In this document: positions 9,546 through 19,365 of the stretch, piece after piece
How positions within the stretch are numbered: position 1 is the stretch's first letter
How the letters are laid out: each line of letters opens with the position of its first letter
Source of the DNA: Idiomarina zobellii
Lineage (GTDB): Bacteria; Pseudomonadota; Gammaproteobacteria; Enterobacterales; Alteromonadaceae
Direction of reading: 5' to 3'
Length of the DNA stretch: 64,000 nt
Assembly: GCF_900100855.1 (NCBI RefSeq)
Contig: NZ_FNCB01000013.1
Location: forward strand, 1 to 64,000
Notes under the pieces: model-generated
What the model was told of the DNA's origin: nothing
Databases searched by the model: none
Seen by the model: only the letters and a program-made list of their open reading frames with translations
Translations under genes and position numbers: made by a program

Positions 9546-10256
9546 ATGCAGTTTTTCCGCCGTTGGCAGCCGCCTAAAATCATCAGCTTCGACCTGGATG
9601 ACACGCTTTATGACAATGTACCGGTGATGCAAACTGCAGAGCATTCGGTGCAACAGTACATTGTGGACAAGTTTCCGGAAACCGCCGAGTGGAATGTCAG
9701 CCATTGGCGCCAATTACGAGACAAAGTCAGTCAGAGTGATCCGGCGCTTGCCAGTGACATGACAGAGCTGCGCATTCGTACCTTACAGCATGGCTTAGAG
9801 CAGTTTGGTGTGGTGAATGCAGCGACCCATGCACACGACATTATGGAGCATTTTCTACTTCACAGAAGTAACTTCGAGCCGCCAAAAGAAAGCCTTGAGC
9901 TATTGCAGCAATTAGCTGAGAGATATGAACTTATTGCGTTGAGTAATGGCAATGTTGATACCGGTAAAATAGGTTTGTCGGATTACTTCAGCCTAATAGT
10001 TCAGCCGGGAAATGGCGTTCGAGGTAAGCCATTGCCAGACATGTTTTTAAAGGCACAGCAACACTTCTCGGCGGTTAAACCGGCGGAGTTTCTGCATGTC
10101 GGCGACCACCCCTATTCCGATGTACTTGGTGCGCAGCGGCATGGCTGGCAATCAGTATGGTTGACGTCTGGTTTAGGGCGAGCACAACATCTGTCGATAT
10201 TACCGACCGTCAAAATTGATCACTTAGCCCAGCTTAAGTCGCTGTTACTTTCGTAA
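9546..10256 (+). CDS. yigB: HAD-superfamily phosphatase YigB
   Basis: 236 residues. HAD motif I is SFDLDDTLYD (nucleophile Asp16, acid Asp18), motif II IALSNGNVD, and the C-terminal motif HVGDHPYSDVLGAQRHGW. In E. coli YigB dephosphorylates FMN and similar phosphates, so 5-amino-6-(5-phospho-D-ribitylamino)uracil or FMN are likely substrates. Its position between xerC and uvrD is conserved. Confidence 0.9.
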   Translation: MQFFRRWQPPKIISFDLDDTLYDNVPVMQTAEHSVQQYIVDKFPETAEWNVSHWRQLRDKVSQSDPALASDMTELRIRTLQHGLEQFGVVNAATHAHDIMEHFLLHRSNFEPPKESLELLQQLAERYELIALSNGNVDTGKIGLSDYFSLIVQPGNGVRGKPLPDMFLKAQQHFSAVKPAEFLHVGDHPYSDVLGAQRHGWQSVWLTSGLGRAQHLSILPTVKIDHLAQLKSLLLS

Positions 10257-10274
10257 AAAGCCCTCACGCGACAC

Positions 10275-10294
10275 TACTGGTTGCTTATACAGTG
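10275..10294 (+). promoter_or_regulatory. LexA-like SOS box upstream of uvrD
   Basis: TACTGGTTGCTTATACAGTG matches the LexA operator form CTGT-N8-ACAG with one mismatch (CTGG). It lies 55 bp before the uvrD start. uvrD is a known SOS gene, which supports the call. Confidence 0.6.
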
Positions 10295-10349
10295 ATTCAT
10301 TATTACACTGGCGGCAGATCTTTGAATTGAATACATCAGGTGAACGTTA

Positions 10350-12521
10350 ATGAGTACACACCCTCTTCTGGCAGAACTGAATGAAAGGCAGCAGCAAGCT
10401 GTATCGGCACCCGACGGACATATGTTGGTGTTGGCTGGCGCCGGGAGTGGTAAAACTCGGGTGCTGGTACACCGTATCGCCTGGCTCATCCAACAACAAA
10501 ACTACTCTCCATTCAGTATCTTAGCGGTCACCTTTACCAACAAAGCGGCGGCGGAAATGCGTGGTCGGGTTGAGCAGCTAGTAGGCAGCTCCGTGCGAGG
10601 CATGTGGATTGGCACCTTCCATGGTTTAGCGCATAGGTTGTTAAGAGCGCATTATATGGATGTCGGGCTGCCACAGAATTTTCAAATACTCGACAGTGAT
10701 GACCAGCAGCGACTGATTAAACGCCTGATAAAAAGCCTCAACTTAGACGACAAACGTTGGCCGGCAAAACAAGCGCAGTGGTACATCAACGGCAAGAAAG
10801 ACGAAGGGTTACGAGCCGAGCATATCGAAACTTACGACCCAACCGAGCAGACACTGAAAGAAATTTACCAGCTGTACCAGGAAAGCTGTGACCGCGCTGG
10901 CTTGGTGGACTTTGCTGAGCTGCTGTTAAGGGCGCACGAGCTGCTTAGAAATAACCGTATTGTGCGAGAGCATTACCAGAACCGCTTTCGTCATATTTTG
11001 GTGGACGAATTTCAGGATACTAACTCCATTCAGTATGCCTGGGTGAGGCTGTTAGCAGGCGCGCAGAACAGCGTGACTATTGTTGGTGATGACGACCAGT
11101 CTATTTACGGCTGGCGCGGCGCCAAAGTCGAAAATATTCATCAGTTCTTAGAAGACTTTGCCGGCGCACAAACCATTCGTCTGGAGCAGAACTACCGCTC
11201 AACCAGCACTATTTTGAAAGCAGCAAACTCAGTCATTTCTAATAACTCTGGCCGCTTGGGCAAAGACTTATGGACTGAAGGGAACGAGGGTGAGCCCATT
11301 AGCCTTTATGCGGGCTTTAACGAAATGGATGAAGCTCGCTATATAGTATCGCAAATTGAAGATTGGCGAGATAATGGCAATTCACTGCAAGATGTCGCTA
11401 TTTTGTATCGAAGTAACGCACAATCGCGTATTTTAGAAGAAGCTTTGCTGCATGCAAGGCTGCCGTATCGTATTTATGGTGGTTTGCGCTTCTTCGAGCG
11501 TCAGGAAATTAAGGACGCGCTGGCTTACTTGAGAATTTTAGGTAACCGGGACGATGATGCTGCGCTTGAACGTGTCATTAATACCCCTGCCCGCGGCATT
11601 GGCGGACGCACCATGGACATTATTCGTCAGGCGTCACGGGAGCGCGCTGAGTCATTGTGGAATGCGGCTAAGTACATGGTGAACGAAAAGCAGTTAGCCG
11701 GACGTGCACGAAACGCAGTAGGCAGCTTCCTCGACTTTATTGAAGAGCTTGATGATGAAACCGAAGAATTCAGCTTAGGCCGCTTAAGTGACGAAGTTAT
11801 AAAGAAAAGCGGCTTAATGGCCATGTATGAAGCAGAAAAAGGCGAAAAAGCAGAAACGCGGGTAGAAAACTTGAAAGAGCTGGTTACTGCGTGTGAGAAC
11901 TTCACGCTGGATGACGCTGAAGAGGAAATGACGCCACTTAATGCATTTCTGGCGCATGCAGCCTTAGAAGCGGGTGAAGAGCAAGCGGATGAGTATCAGG
12001 ATGCGGTCCAGCTCATGACATTACACAGCGCAAAAGGTCTGGAATTTCCTTTGGTGTTCATGACGGGCGTTGAGGAAGGTATGTTTCCGTCGCAGCAGTC
12101 GATGGATGAGCCCGGAAGGCTCGAAGAAGAGCGCCGTCTTTGTTACGTCGGTATGACTCGAGCCATGCAAAAGTTAGTGCTTACTTACGCAGAGCAGCGT
12201 CGTATTTATGGTCAGGAGTTGTTTCACAGAATTAGCCGATTTATTGCGGAAATTCCACCCGATACGCTACACGAAGTTCGTGCGCAAACCAGTGTTGAGA
12301 AGCCCTCGAGCTACAGCCGTTTTAATAACGCGGCCAGCCATGAAGCTTTTGATCAGACCGGTTACACACTGGGTCAGCGCGTTCGCCACCCGAAATTTGG
12401 GGAAGGCACCGTGCTTAATTATGAAGGTACTGGCCCGCAGTCACGTGTTCAAATTAACTTCGACAATGTGGGCAGCAAGTGGTTAGTTGTTGCCTACGCC
12501 CGGTTGGATCCTGTGTTCTAA
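10350..12521 (+). CDS. uvrD: DNA helicase II, UvrD
   Basis: 723 residues, a 3'-5' superfamily 1 helicase for nucleotide excision and mismatch repair. Seen: Q motif LNERQQQAVS, Walker A AGAGSGKT (29-36), motif Ia TFTNKAAAEMR, DEXX box VDEFQDTN, QSIYGWRGA, QNYRST, LMTLHSAKGLEFP and YVGMTRAM. The C-terminal Tudor-like region YTLGQRVRHPKFGEGTVLNYEG is the RNA-polymerase-binding part. A LexA-like box lies upstream. Confidence 0.98.
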   Translation: MSTHPLLAELNERQQQAVSAPDGHMLVLAGAGSGKTRVLVHRIAWLIQQQNYSPFSILAVTFTNKAAAEMRGRVEQLVGSSVRGMWIGTFHGLAHRLLRAHYMDVGLPQNFQILDSDDQQRLIKRLIKSLNLDDKRWPAKQAQWYINGKKDEGLRAEHIETYDPTEQTLKEIYQLYQESCDRAGLVDFAELLLRAHELLRNNRIVREHYQNRFRHILVDEFQDTNSIQYAWVRLLAGAQNSVTIVGDDDQSIYGWRGAKVENIHQFLEDFAGAQTIRLEQNYRSTSTILKAANSVISNNSGRLGKDLWTEGNEGEPISLYAGFNEMDEARYIVSQIEDWRDNGNSLQDVAILYRSNAQSRILEEALLHARLPYRIYGGLRFFERQEIKDALAYLRILGNRDDDAALERVINTPARGIGGRTMDIIRQASRERAESLWNAAKYMVNEKQLAGRARNAVGSFLDFIEELDDETEEFSLGRLSDEVIKKSGLMAMYEAEKGEKAETRVENLKELVTACENFTLDDAEEEMTPLNAFLAHAALEAGEEQADEYQDAVQLMTLHSAKGLEFPLVFMTGVEEGMFPSQQSMDEPGRLEEERRLCYVGMTRAMQKLVLTYAEQRRIYGQELFHRISRFIAEIPPDTLHEVRAQTSVEKPSSYSRFNNAASHEAFDQTGYTLGQRVRHPKFGEGTVLNYEGTGPQSRVQINFDNVGSKWLVVAYARLDPVF

Positions 12522-12595
12522 GTGTAAAGTAGTGATCAAAAAGTGCATTCTTCAACTATGTTTATAGTACATACATGAAAATTTGGAGGTGCTTT

Positions 12596-13018
12596 ATGAA
12601 ACGCACTGCAAATGCACAGTGGAAAGGCAGTATTAAAGGAGGCTCAGGTGTTGTATCAACACAAAGCGGCATATTGGACAAAACCCAGTACTCGTTTAAA
12701 AGTCGCTTTGAAGACGGCAAAGGCACCAACCCTGAAGAGCTTATAGGTGCCGCTCATGCGGGCTGTTACGCCATGGCGTTTTCCTTAATGCTGGGAGAAG
12801 CGGGTTATGAGCCGGACAATATCGATGCAAAAGCAGAGGTCTCTCTGGTAGAGCAAGACGGCGGCTTTGCGATTGATAAAATTCATCTGACGGTAAAAGC
12901 CAGTATTCCGGATATTAGCGAGGACAAGTTTCAGGAGTTGGCAAACAACGCGAAAGAAGGTTGTCCGGTCAGCAAGGTGCTAAACGCTGACATCTCAATG
13001 GATGCCAGCCTCAGCTGA
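12596..13018 (+). CDS. OsmC family peroxiredoxin
   Basis: 140 residues. It is expected to reduce organic hydroperoxides through two cysteines: Cys in AAHAGCYAMAFSLML and Cys in AKEGCPVSKVL. The N terminus MKRTANAQWKGSIKGGSG is typical of OsmC rather than OhrA. An upstream in-frame start at 12575 exists, but Met at 12596 has TTGGAGGTG in front of it. The 3' end overlaps the convergent rarD gene by 24 bp. Confidence 0.93.
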   Translation: MKRTANAQWKGSIKGGSGVVSTQSGILDKTQYSFKSRFEDGKGTNPEELIGAAHAGCYAMAFSLMLGEAGYEPDNIDAKAEVSLVEQDGGFAIDKIHLTVKASIPDISEDKFQELANNAKEGCPVSKVLNADISMDASLS

Positions 13019-13927
13019 AGCTAATTTCTTCGCTTTTCTATCTCGCTGGCGCTGTATAATAGAGTCAAAGCTATACAGTGCCAGTGCACTCCAGATAATA
13101 ATAAATGTGACTAACTTACTCTCATCCAGAGGCTCACCGTAAATAGCGACCGCTAGTATAAACATAAGCGTTGGCGCAATGTACTGAAAAAAGCCTAAGG
13201 TCGCATAGCGGAGCCGTTGCGCGGCTGCGGTAAAGCACAGCAGCGGAATAGTCGTGACGAGTCCGGCTGCTACCAGCAATAAATTCAGTGTCCATGGGTT
13301 GGCCGTTAAGTCACTGGACGCCGAGCTGGCAAACCCGAACAAATAAATCAGCATAACCGGCAGTAATATGGCGGTTTCCAGCCACAATCCACTAATTGAG
13401 TCGACAGGCAAACGCTTACGAATAGCGCCGTAAGTGGCAAAGCTGGAAGCCAGCGCCAAAGCAACCCAAGGTACCGAACCGAAGGTAATAACCTGAATAG
13501 CCACACCAACCACGGCTAAACCAATAGCGACCAGTTGCAGGCGACGCATACGCTCTGAGAAGAAAATCATGCCTATGGCCACATTCAGCAATGGGTTGAT
13601 GTAATAACCAAGGCTGGCGTCCAGCATGTGATCGCTGTTAACCGCCCAAATAAACAAGAACCAGTTACCACCAAGCAGACAAGTGGCCAGAGTGAGCCGA
13701 ATGACGAGCTTGCGACTTTTCAAAATGGGGCGAATGCGGTCTAGTCGCTTCATAGCAACAATTAACACAAAGACCATCAAGAAAGCCCAAATAATACGAT
13801 GAGCGAGTATCTCGAAAGCCGGAACTTGCTTTACGAGTTTGAAGTAAACAGGAGCAACGCCCCAGAATGTGTAGGCAGCAAGTGCGAAGAAAACGCCTTG
13901 CCGGGCCCGAACTGCGTCATCGGACAT
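12995..13927 (-). CDS. rarD: RarD, EamA-family permease
   Basis: 310 residues with about ten membrane helices. The start ARQGVFFALAAYTFWGVAPVYFK and the block YYINPLLNVAIGMIFFSERM are characteristic of RarD. The substrate is not established; the name comes from a chloramphenicol-sensitivity phenotype. It lies 22 bp downstream of the thioesterase gene on the same strand, as in the conserved rarD-yigI neighbourhood. Confidence 0.93.
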   Translation of the reverse strand: MSDDAVRARQGVFFALAAYTFWGVAPVYFKLVKQVPAFEILAHRIIWAFLMVFVLIVAMKRLDRIRPILKSRKLVIRLTLATCLLGGNWFLFIWAVNSDHMLDASLGYYINPLLNVAIGMIFFSERMRRLQLVAIGLAVVGVAIQVITFGSVPWVALALASSFATYGAIRKRLPVDSISGLWLETAILLPVMLIYLFGFASSASSDLTANPWTLNLLLVAAGLVTTIPLLCFTAAAQRLRYATLGFFQYIAPTLMFILAVAIYGEPLDESKLVTFIIIWSALALYSFDSIIQRQRDRKAKKLASAEAGIH

Positions 13928-13949
13928 ACTGGCTTTCCTTAATCAGAGC

Positions 13950-14414
13950 TTAACCGACCAGGTAGGTGCCGGTTCCAAAAGCGATGTGCGTGCCTTCTTC
14001 GTTATGCAGCTCCATACGAGCAACGGCCACTTTGTTTCCTGAACGAATAATAGTGGCACTGGCGATAAAGGTTTTACCCCGGCCTGGGCGAAGAAAATCA
14101 ACACGCAAATCAATTGTACCACAACGGCTGAGACGCTCCATAAGGTAACTTTCACTGGGGTCTTCTAAACGGTCAACCATGCCCGCTATCGCAACCAGGC
14201 CACCAGCAGTATCTAACGCTGTTGCAGTGACACCACCGTGCAAAATACGTTGTGGAACATTACCTAATAACTCGTCTTTCCATTGGAACTTTAGTTCGCC
14301 CCGGGCCGGGTTAAACTCCGTAATTTCAAAGCCAAGTAACTGTTGAAACGGCACCCGCGTGTTCATAAAGTCGGAAACTTTTGTCAGTATTGTTTGTGTA
14401 TCCATTTTGGGCAT
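13950..14414 (-). CDS. yigI: Thioesterase family protein YigI
   Basis: 154 residues with a PaaI-like hot-dog fold: NVPQRILHGGVTATALDTAGGL contains the conserved HGG. E. coli YigI is a medium- to long-chain acyl-CoA thioesterase, so acyl-CoA hydrolysis is likely. A second Met three codons in (MDTQ) is an alternative start, as neither has a clear ribosome-binding site. Divergent from recQ across 59 bp. Confidence 0.88.
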   Translation of the reverse strand: MPKMDTQTILTKVSDFMNTRVPFQQLLGFEITEFNPARGELKFQWKDELLGNVPQRILHGGVTATALDTAGGLVAIAGMVDRLEDPSESYLMERLSRCGTIDLRVDFLRPGRGKTFIASATIIRSGNKVAVARMELHNEEGTHIAFGTGTYLVG

Positions 14415-14473
14415 GGTTATTAATGAACAGGACGCTTACAATAAGAGGATGTTACTTAATAAGTCAATAAACG

Positions 14474-16336
14474 ATGCCGACCATGAGTAGTAGCGCAGTC
14501 AGCACTGCAGAACAACTGGCGCCAAATCCGCTTCAGTCCAAGCTTGAATCTGTCTTTGGCTATCACGAATTTCGTGAAGGTCAGGAGGCGATTATGCAGG
14601 CGGCACTGGAAGGGCGAGACTCGCTGGTGCTCATGCCTACGGGCGGTGGTAAGTCATTATGCTACCAGTTGCCGGCTATTTGCAGCGATGGCGTGGCTGT
14701 GGTTATTTCTCCGCTATTGTCCCTGATGCAGGATCAGGTAGAAGCATTAAACGCGCTGGATATAAAAGCAGCGACTTTGCATTCAGGCGTGTCAGCAGAA
14801 CAATCGATGAGTACATTGCAGGCGTTGCAACGAGGCGACATTAAGCTGCTTTACGTTAGCCCCGAACGCATATTACAGCCAAGCTTTATTGAGCGCTTAC
14901 AAACGCTGAACCTGTCGTTTATTGCTGTTGACGAAGCGCATTGCATTAGCCAGTGGGGACATGATTTCAGACCTGAGTATGGACAGTTGGGTGTGTTACG
15001 CAGCTATTTGCCCAATACCCCTTTTATGGCGTTAACCGCCACAGCGGACTCAGCCACCCAGCACGACATTATTGAACGACTGCATTTGAATGCGCCATTG
15101 GTTCATCGCAGCTCGTTTGATCGCCCCAATATTCGCTATGTTGTTCAGGAAAAGTATAAGCCGCTAAAACAGGTTAAAGACTACGTCAAAAAGCAAAAAG
15201 GCGCGGCCGGTATTATTTATTGCGGTAGCCGAAAGAAGACAGAGGAATTGGCGGAAAGCTTGCAGCAGTCCGGTGTTCGGGCGGCGCCGTACCATGCGGG
15301 CTTAGAGCATAAGCTTAAAGAGACAACGCTACGGCAGTTCCTGCGTGACGATATCGATGTTGTTGTGGCGACGGTTGCGTTTGGCATGGGTATTAACAAG
15401 CCAAATATCCGTTTTGTCGTGCATTTCGACATTCCGCGCAGCGTCGAGTCTTACTATCAGGAAACCGGGCGTGCCGGGCGTGACGGCCTTCCTGCTGAAG
15501 CGATGATGCTTTACGATCCGCGAGATGCTCAGTGGATCCGGCGCATGATAGACGAGCACGATAATGAACAGCGTCGAGCGGTGGAAGCGCAGAAATTCTC
15601 AGCCATGCAGGCCATGGCGGAAGCTCAGACCTGCCGCCGCTTAGTAGTACTGAATTATTTTAATGAGTACTCCGACAAAGAATGCGGTAACTGCGACTTG
15701 TGTCTGGATCCGCCCACTCGATACGACGCATTGGAAGACGCTCAGAAAGCGCTAAGCTGTGTGTACCGGGTCGGACAACAGTTTGGTATTAATCATGTCG
15801 TTGAGGTACTGCGCGGCTCAAAGGCTCAACGGATTATCGAGTTAGGCCATGACCAATTAACAACCTACGGACTGGGGCGGTCAAAACCCCAAGAGCATTG
15901 GTTTTCGGTATTGCGGCAACTTATTCACCGCGGGCTTATTATTCAGGATATCCGCCGGTTTGCCGCTCTGCAGCTGACTGAGGCGGCACGACCTGTTTTA
16001 AAAGGTGAGGTGCCGTTAGAATTAGCCAAGCCAAGGCTAGAGCTGACCGCAACAAAAACCCGAATTACCGACCGTGGTGATTACAATAAAATACTGTTCA
16101 GGCGGTTGCGGAAACTGCGCAAAGACATTGCTGATAAAGAGCAAGTGGCGCCGTTTGTGGTATTCAGTGATGCCGCTTTGGTGGAAATGTGTGTACATTA
16201 TCCGACCACGGCCGATGATATGCTCGATATAAACGGTGTTGGTGACGTGAAACTGGCTCGGTATGGTCAGGAATTTATGAGTGCAATTGAAGCGTTTTTG
16301 TCAGGAGCAAGTGAGCGGCAGCTATTTAATGGATGA
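14474..16336 (+). CDS. recQ: ATP-dependent DNA helicase RecQ
   Basis: 620 residues with the full RecQ layout. Motif 0 is FGYHEFREGQE, Walker A PTGGGKSLCYQLPA, DEAH box VDEAHCISQWGHDFRPEY, and motif VI QETGRAGRDG. The zinc-binding cysteines are C-N-C-DLC around CGNCDLCLD, a winged-helix domain follows, and the C-terminal HRDC domain ends in INGVGDVKLARYG. It unwinds DNA 3'-5' in RecF-pathway recombination. The Met four codons in is an alternative start. Confidence 0.97.
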   Translation: MPTMSSSAVSTAEQLAPNPLQSKLESVFGYHEFREGQEAIMQAALEGRDSLVLMPTGGGKSLCYQLPAICSDGVAVVISPLLSLMQDQVEALNALDIKAATLHSGVSAEQSMSTLQALQRGDIKLLYVSPERILQPSFIERLQTLNLSFIAVDEAHCISQWGHDFRPEYGQLGVLRSYLPNTPFMALTATADSATQHDIIERLHLNAPLVHRSSFDRPNIRYVVQEKYKPLKQVKDYVKKQKGAAGIIYCGSRKKTEELAESLQQSGVRAAPYHAGLEHKLKETTLRQFLRDDIDVVVATVAFGMGINKPNIRFVVHFDIPRSVESYYQETGRAGRDGLPAEAMMLYDPRDAQWIRRMIDEHDNEQRRAVEAQKFSAMQAMAEAQTCRRLVVLNYFNEYSDKECGNCDLCLDPPTRYDALEDAQKALSCVYRVGQQFGINHVVEVLRGSKAQRIIELGHDQLTTYGLGRSKPQEHWFSVLRQLIHRGLIIQDIRRFAALQLTEAARPVLKGEVPLELAKPRLELTATKTRITDRGDYNKILFRRLRKLRKDIADKEQVAPFVVFSDAALVEMCVHYPTTADDMLDINGVGDVKLARYGQEFMSAIEAFLSGASERQLFNG

Positions 16337-16601
16337 AGCAAACGACCAGGCAGTCATTACTTTAAACGGTAAACCGGCAGAGCAAGAGCTCGATAGCTGG
16401 GTGGCTGCATTATGCGACACATTGGATGCTCGTATTCGCGAAAAAGAAATTGCGGCTGATCAGTTTTGTTGGCGCCTGACTATTAATAATCAGCACTGGC
16501 TATTATTCTATTCGGAAATCTGCGATGCGGTATGGCTGCAAGCGCTAGAAGAGAAGAGCGAAGAGGTTATAAAGAACTTACGACATGCAGACTATATTTA
16601 A
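16329..16601 (+). CDS. DUF3630 family small protein
   Basis: 90 residues, cytoplasmic, with no catalytic motif that I can see. Its position directly after recQ and phrases such as QFCWRLTINNQHWLLFYSEICDAVWL agree with DUF3630, a gammaproteobacterial family of unknown function. The frame opens at 16281, but Met at 16329 overlaps recQ by only 8 bp and is preferred. It overlaps the next gene by 17 bp, so three genes may be co-transcribed. The family name is from memory. Confidence 0.75.
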   Translation: MDEANDQAVITLNGKPAEQELDSWVAALCDTLDARIREKEIAADQFCWRLTINNQHWLLFYSEICDAVWLQALEEKSEEVIKNLRHADYI

Positions 16602-19365
16602 ACACGCACTATGGCTGTTACTGTTGCTTCCGCTGTTAGCTGGTGCAGAAGTTCGCACGCCCGTTTCCGTGTCCGCTCAAACCTCGAAAGTTACCCTTAA
16701 TCAGCATTTTAAATACCGCGTCGTCGATGCGTCAGTGCCGGTAGACAGGCTTGCCGTTAATGAACCGTCGCGCTGGCTTAGCCCAGCCGAACTCAGTGAA
16801 CATAACTACGCAGGTACCAAGCCCAATATCTGGAGCAGTGTCCCGCTTTATAACCGAAGTAACCGCTCACAAACCTTCTATGTCAAATTTAGCGACCCGT
16901 TTTTACAGTCGGTGAGAGTGTTTGTACTCGACTCCAGTGGCACTCCCTTGAGTCAGTTATCCAATAACTTTTCGACGCCATTGATGCAGCGTCCACACTT
17001 ATCTCATGAGCACGTGTTGCCGGTTACCCTGCCTGCTAATCAAACCGTCTGGCTGGTGACTGCAGTGCAACAATGGCCGGAGCAAATGCCGACCATTAGC
17101 TTATGGCAGTCGACCGAACTCGAACTTCGCCAACAGCAGCAACAAACGGCACTGGGTGTAAACGCTGGTATCCTTATTCTGCTGGCTTTGGCTGCTTTTG
17201 TCTCAGCACAGCTATTTAAAAGTCGGTTATTACTGACTTTTGGGTGTGTGAGCGCTGCGTTTACTTTGTCTCTGTTGCTGCATAGCGGCGTTTGGATAAC
17301 CTATTTCTCACCCTATACCCCCGATATCGCAGCGGCATTGAAAACTTACGTTAGTCAGCTGTTGGTGCTGACGCTTTGCTGGTTTATTTGGGAATGGGGG
17401 CGCTTTCGTTTCCGGTTGTCCCGTTTTAACCGTATTGGTTACGTGGTTTTGGCGGCTGCTCTGGGTTTCACTATTGGTTTGCCGTGGTTGGATGACCGTT
17501 GGCAGAGTGCGTTGATTATTGCCCAGGTTAACGGTTTGCTGATATGGGCGGCAGTTGTAGTGCTTAGAAGCATCCAGAAACAGCCAATTTCCGGCTTTCG
17601 CTGGCAAACATTCCTATTGGCTGTGACCGTCATTGTCGCTTGGCTTCTTATTTCGCCACGCTATAACCCTATATGGGAAGGGGTATCTGGCTTACTACTC
17701 TACAGTGCCATGACAATAACCACGATGATGTTTCTGCTGGCGCTGGAAAGACACCGACTGAACCGATTAATGCGCCGTATTGTCGGGCTTAAAAAGAATA
17801 GAAAGACGCTAAGAAGAAGGCTGTGGCAGTTGCTGCAACGCACTAGCGAGGGTTGGTTTAGGCTGAATGCCGATGGTTCTTTTAAGCAGGTTAACCAGCA
17901 AACCTTAACTATCCTGGCAGCTAACTCACTTGAGCAACTCAAAGCGCAGTGGCCAAATGGCTTCGTTATCGAAGGCAAAAGGCAGCTGACTTCTGTCGAT
18001 AGACTTGATGGTCGGAAAATTTGGCTCGATGTCGAATATTTTGGTGATAACACCGGCCGTATTTCTGATGTTACCAAGCGCATGGAAGCTGAAATTCACC
18101 TCGATTTTCTGGCTCACCATGATGCAGTAACCGGCTTATTAAATGTACGTGAGCTTAGGCGTTTATTGCAGTCTCGGCTCGACGCCCAAAAGGCGGCCTG
18201 CGTAACTATTATTAAGCTATCTGGTTTGGAAGTTATTGCCGATCAGGCCGGTGTTGATGCCAAAGACCAAGCCATTTTGCAGCTTGCTATAAACCTGAAG
18301 AAAAAGGCGCCTAAGTACTCGCGCATTGCAAGGGTTAGTGAGCATGAAATTGCACTGTTGAATACCGAAGACGAACAGTCCGTCTTTGCGCAAGCGCATC
18401 GCTTAGTTCAGTACTGTAAAGAGTTTCGCTTCAACAGCGACAAACGAATTTACCAACTCACCGCTCATGCCGGCATCGCTTATTCGGACTCGTCTGAAGT
18501 GTCCGCCAGCACCTTACTAAGACAAGCACGAGAGGCGTTAAAGCTTGCCATGCAGCAAGGTGACTACCGGGTGCATTCATACAGTGAGGCTGACCAGAAA
18601 CGCTTATTGGGCGAAGCCGAGTTAGAGTGGGAGCAGAAGCTTAAGCAAGCATTAAGAGAGGAAAACTGGACGCTCTATGCCCAGCCCATAGTCAGTGCGG
18701 CGCGTAACGCAGACAAACACTGTATCGAGTTACTGCTCCGCTTGCCCGACTCGAATACAGATGAGCCTATAGCACCCCAGCAATTTTTGCGTGCTGCGTT
18801 GCGGGCAGGCGTCATGGGCAAGGCTGATCGCTGGCTAGTGCGGGAGGCCGTCGAGCATTTCAATGAAAACCCATTTGAGGCAACCCGAACCTGGCGTTGT
18901 CACATTAATTTGTCGACTCAGAGTCTTGAAGATGACGGCTTTATTCAATTCATTGAAGCGGCGCTTAAGAACTCGGTTATCCAGCCTAATCAGTTGGTGT
19001 TTGAAGTATCTGAGCCCGATGCCTTCAAACATTTCGACCAAACGTATCAGTTGTTTAAAGGCTTAAAAGAACTGGGTATTGGTACGGCAATAGACCAGTT
19101 TGGAAGTAGTTATAACTCGTTCCAGTTATTAAGGCAGTTACCGCTAACACAAATAAAAGTGAATCGGTTCTGGGTTCAGAACATGCTTATCGACACTATA
19201 GATGCTGAGCTTGTCGCAAGTTGTGTTCGTTTAGCCAAAGCGGCCAACGTGGAGGTTTGTGCGGTTGGAGTGGAAAGTGACGAGATTCGAATTAAACTCA
19301 CTCAGCTGGGCGTAGACTATATCCAGGGCTTTGTCTGTGGGCACCCAGTCGAGTGGCAACGTTAA
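16585..19365 (+). CDS. 7TM-DISM membrane protein with degenerate GGDEF and EAL domains
   Basis: 926 residues. A signal peptide is followed by a periplasmic beta domain (7TMR-DISMED2-like, IWSSVPLYNRSNRSQTFYVKF), seven membrane helices (about 190-390), a short PAS-like stretch (EGWFRLNADGSFKQVN), GGDEF (about 505-665) and EAL (about 680-925). Both domains look inactive. The GGDEF signature is SEHEI (585-589). EAL is ELL (715-717), DDFG is DQFG (837-840), Asp of the IKxD motif is Asn860, and AEGVE is AVGVE (Glu replaced by Val894). It is probably a c-di-GMP-independent regulator or effector. The double degeneracy recalls CsrD of E. coli (HRSDF/ELM), but the sensory part differs. Confidence 0.88.
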   Translation: MQTIFKHALWLLLLLPLLAGAEVRTPVSVSAQTSKVTLNQHFKYRVVDASVPVDRLAVNEPSRWLSPAELSEHNYAGTKPNIWSSVPLYNRSNRSQTFYVKFSDPFLQSVRVFVLDSSGTPLSQLSNNFSTPLMQRPHLSHEHVLPVTLPANQTVWLVTAVQQWPEQMPTISLWQSTELELRQQQQQTALGVNAGILILLALAAFVSAQLFKSRLLLTFGCVSAAFTLSLLLHSGVWITYFSPYTPDIAAALKTYVSQLLVLTLCWFIWEWGRFRFRLSRFNRIGYVVLAAALGFTIGLPWLDDRWQSALIIAQVNGLLIWAAVVVLRSIQKQPISGFRWQTFLLAVTVIVAWLLISPRYNPIWEGVSGLLLYSAMTITTMMFLLALERHRLNRLMRRIVGLKKNRKTLRRRLWQLLQRTSEGWFRLNADGSFKQVNQQTLTILAANSLEQLKAQWPNGFVIEGKRQLTSVDRLDGRKIWLDVEYFGDNTGRISDVTKRMEAEIHLDFLAHHDAVTGLLNVRELRRLLQSRLDAQKAACVTIIKLSGLEVIADQAGVDAKDQAILQLAINLKKKAPKYSRIARVSEHEIALLNTEDEQSVFAQAHRLVQYCKEFRFNSDKRIYQLTAHAGIAYSDSSEVSASTLLRQAREALKLAMQQGDYRVHSYSEADQKRLLGEAELEWEQKLKQALREENWTLYAQPIVSAARNADKHCIELLLRLPDSNTDEPIAPQQFLRAALRAGVMGKADRWLVREAVEHFNENPFEATRTWRCHINLSTQSLEDDGFIQFIEAALKNSVIQPNQLVFEVSEPDAFKHFDQTYQLFKGLKELGIGTAIDQFGSSYNSFQLLRQLPLTQIKVNRFWVQNMLIDTIDAELVASCVRLAKAANVEVCAVGVESDEIRIKLTQLGVDYIQGFVCGHPVEWQR

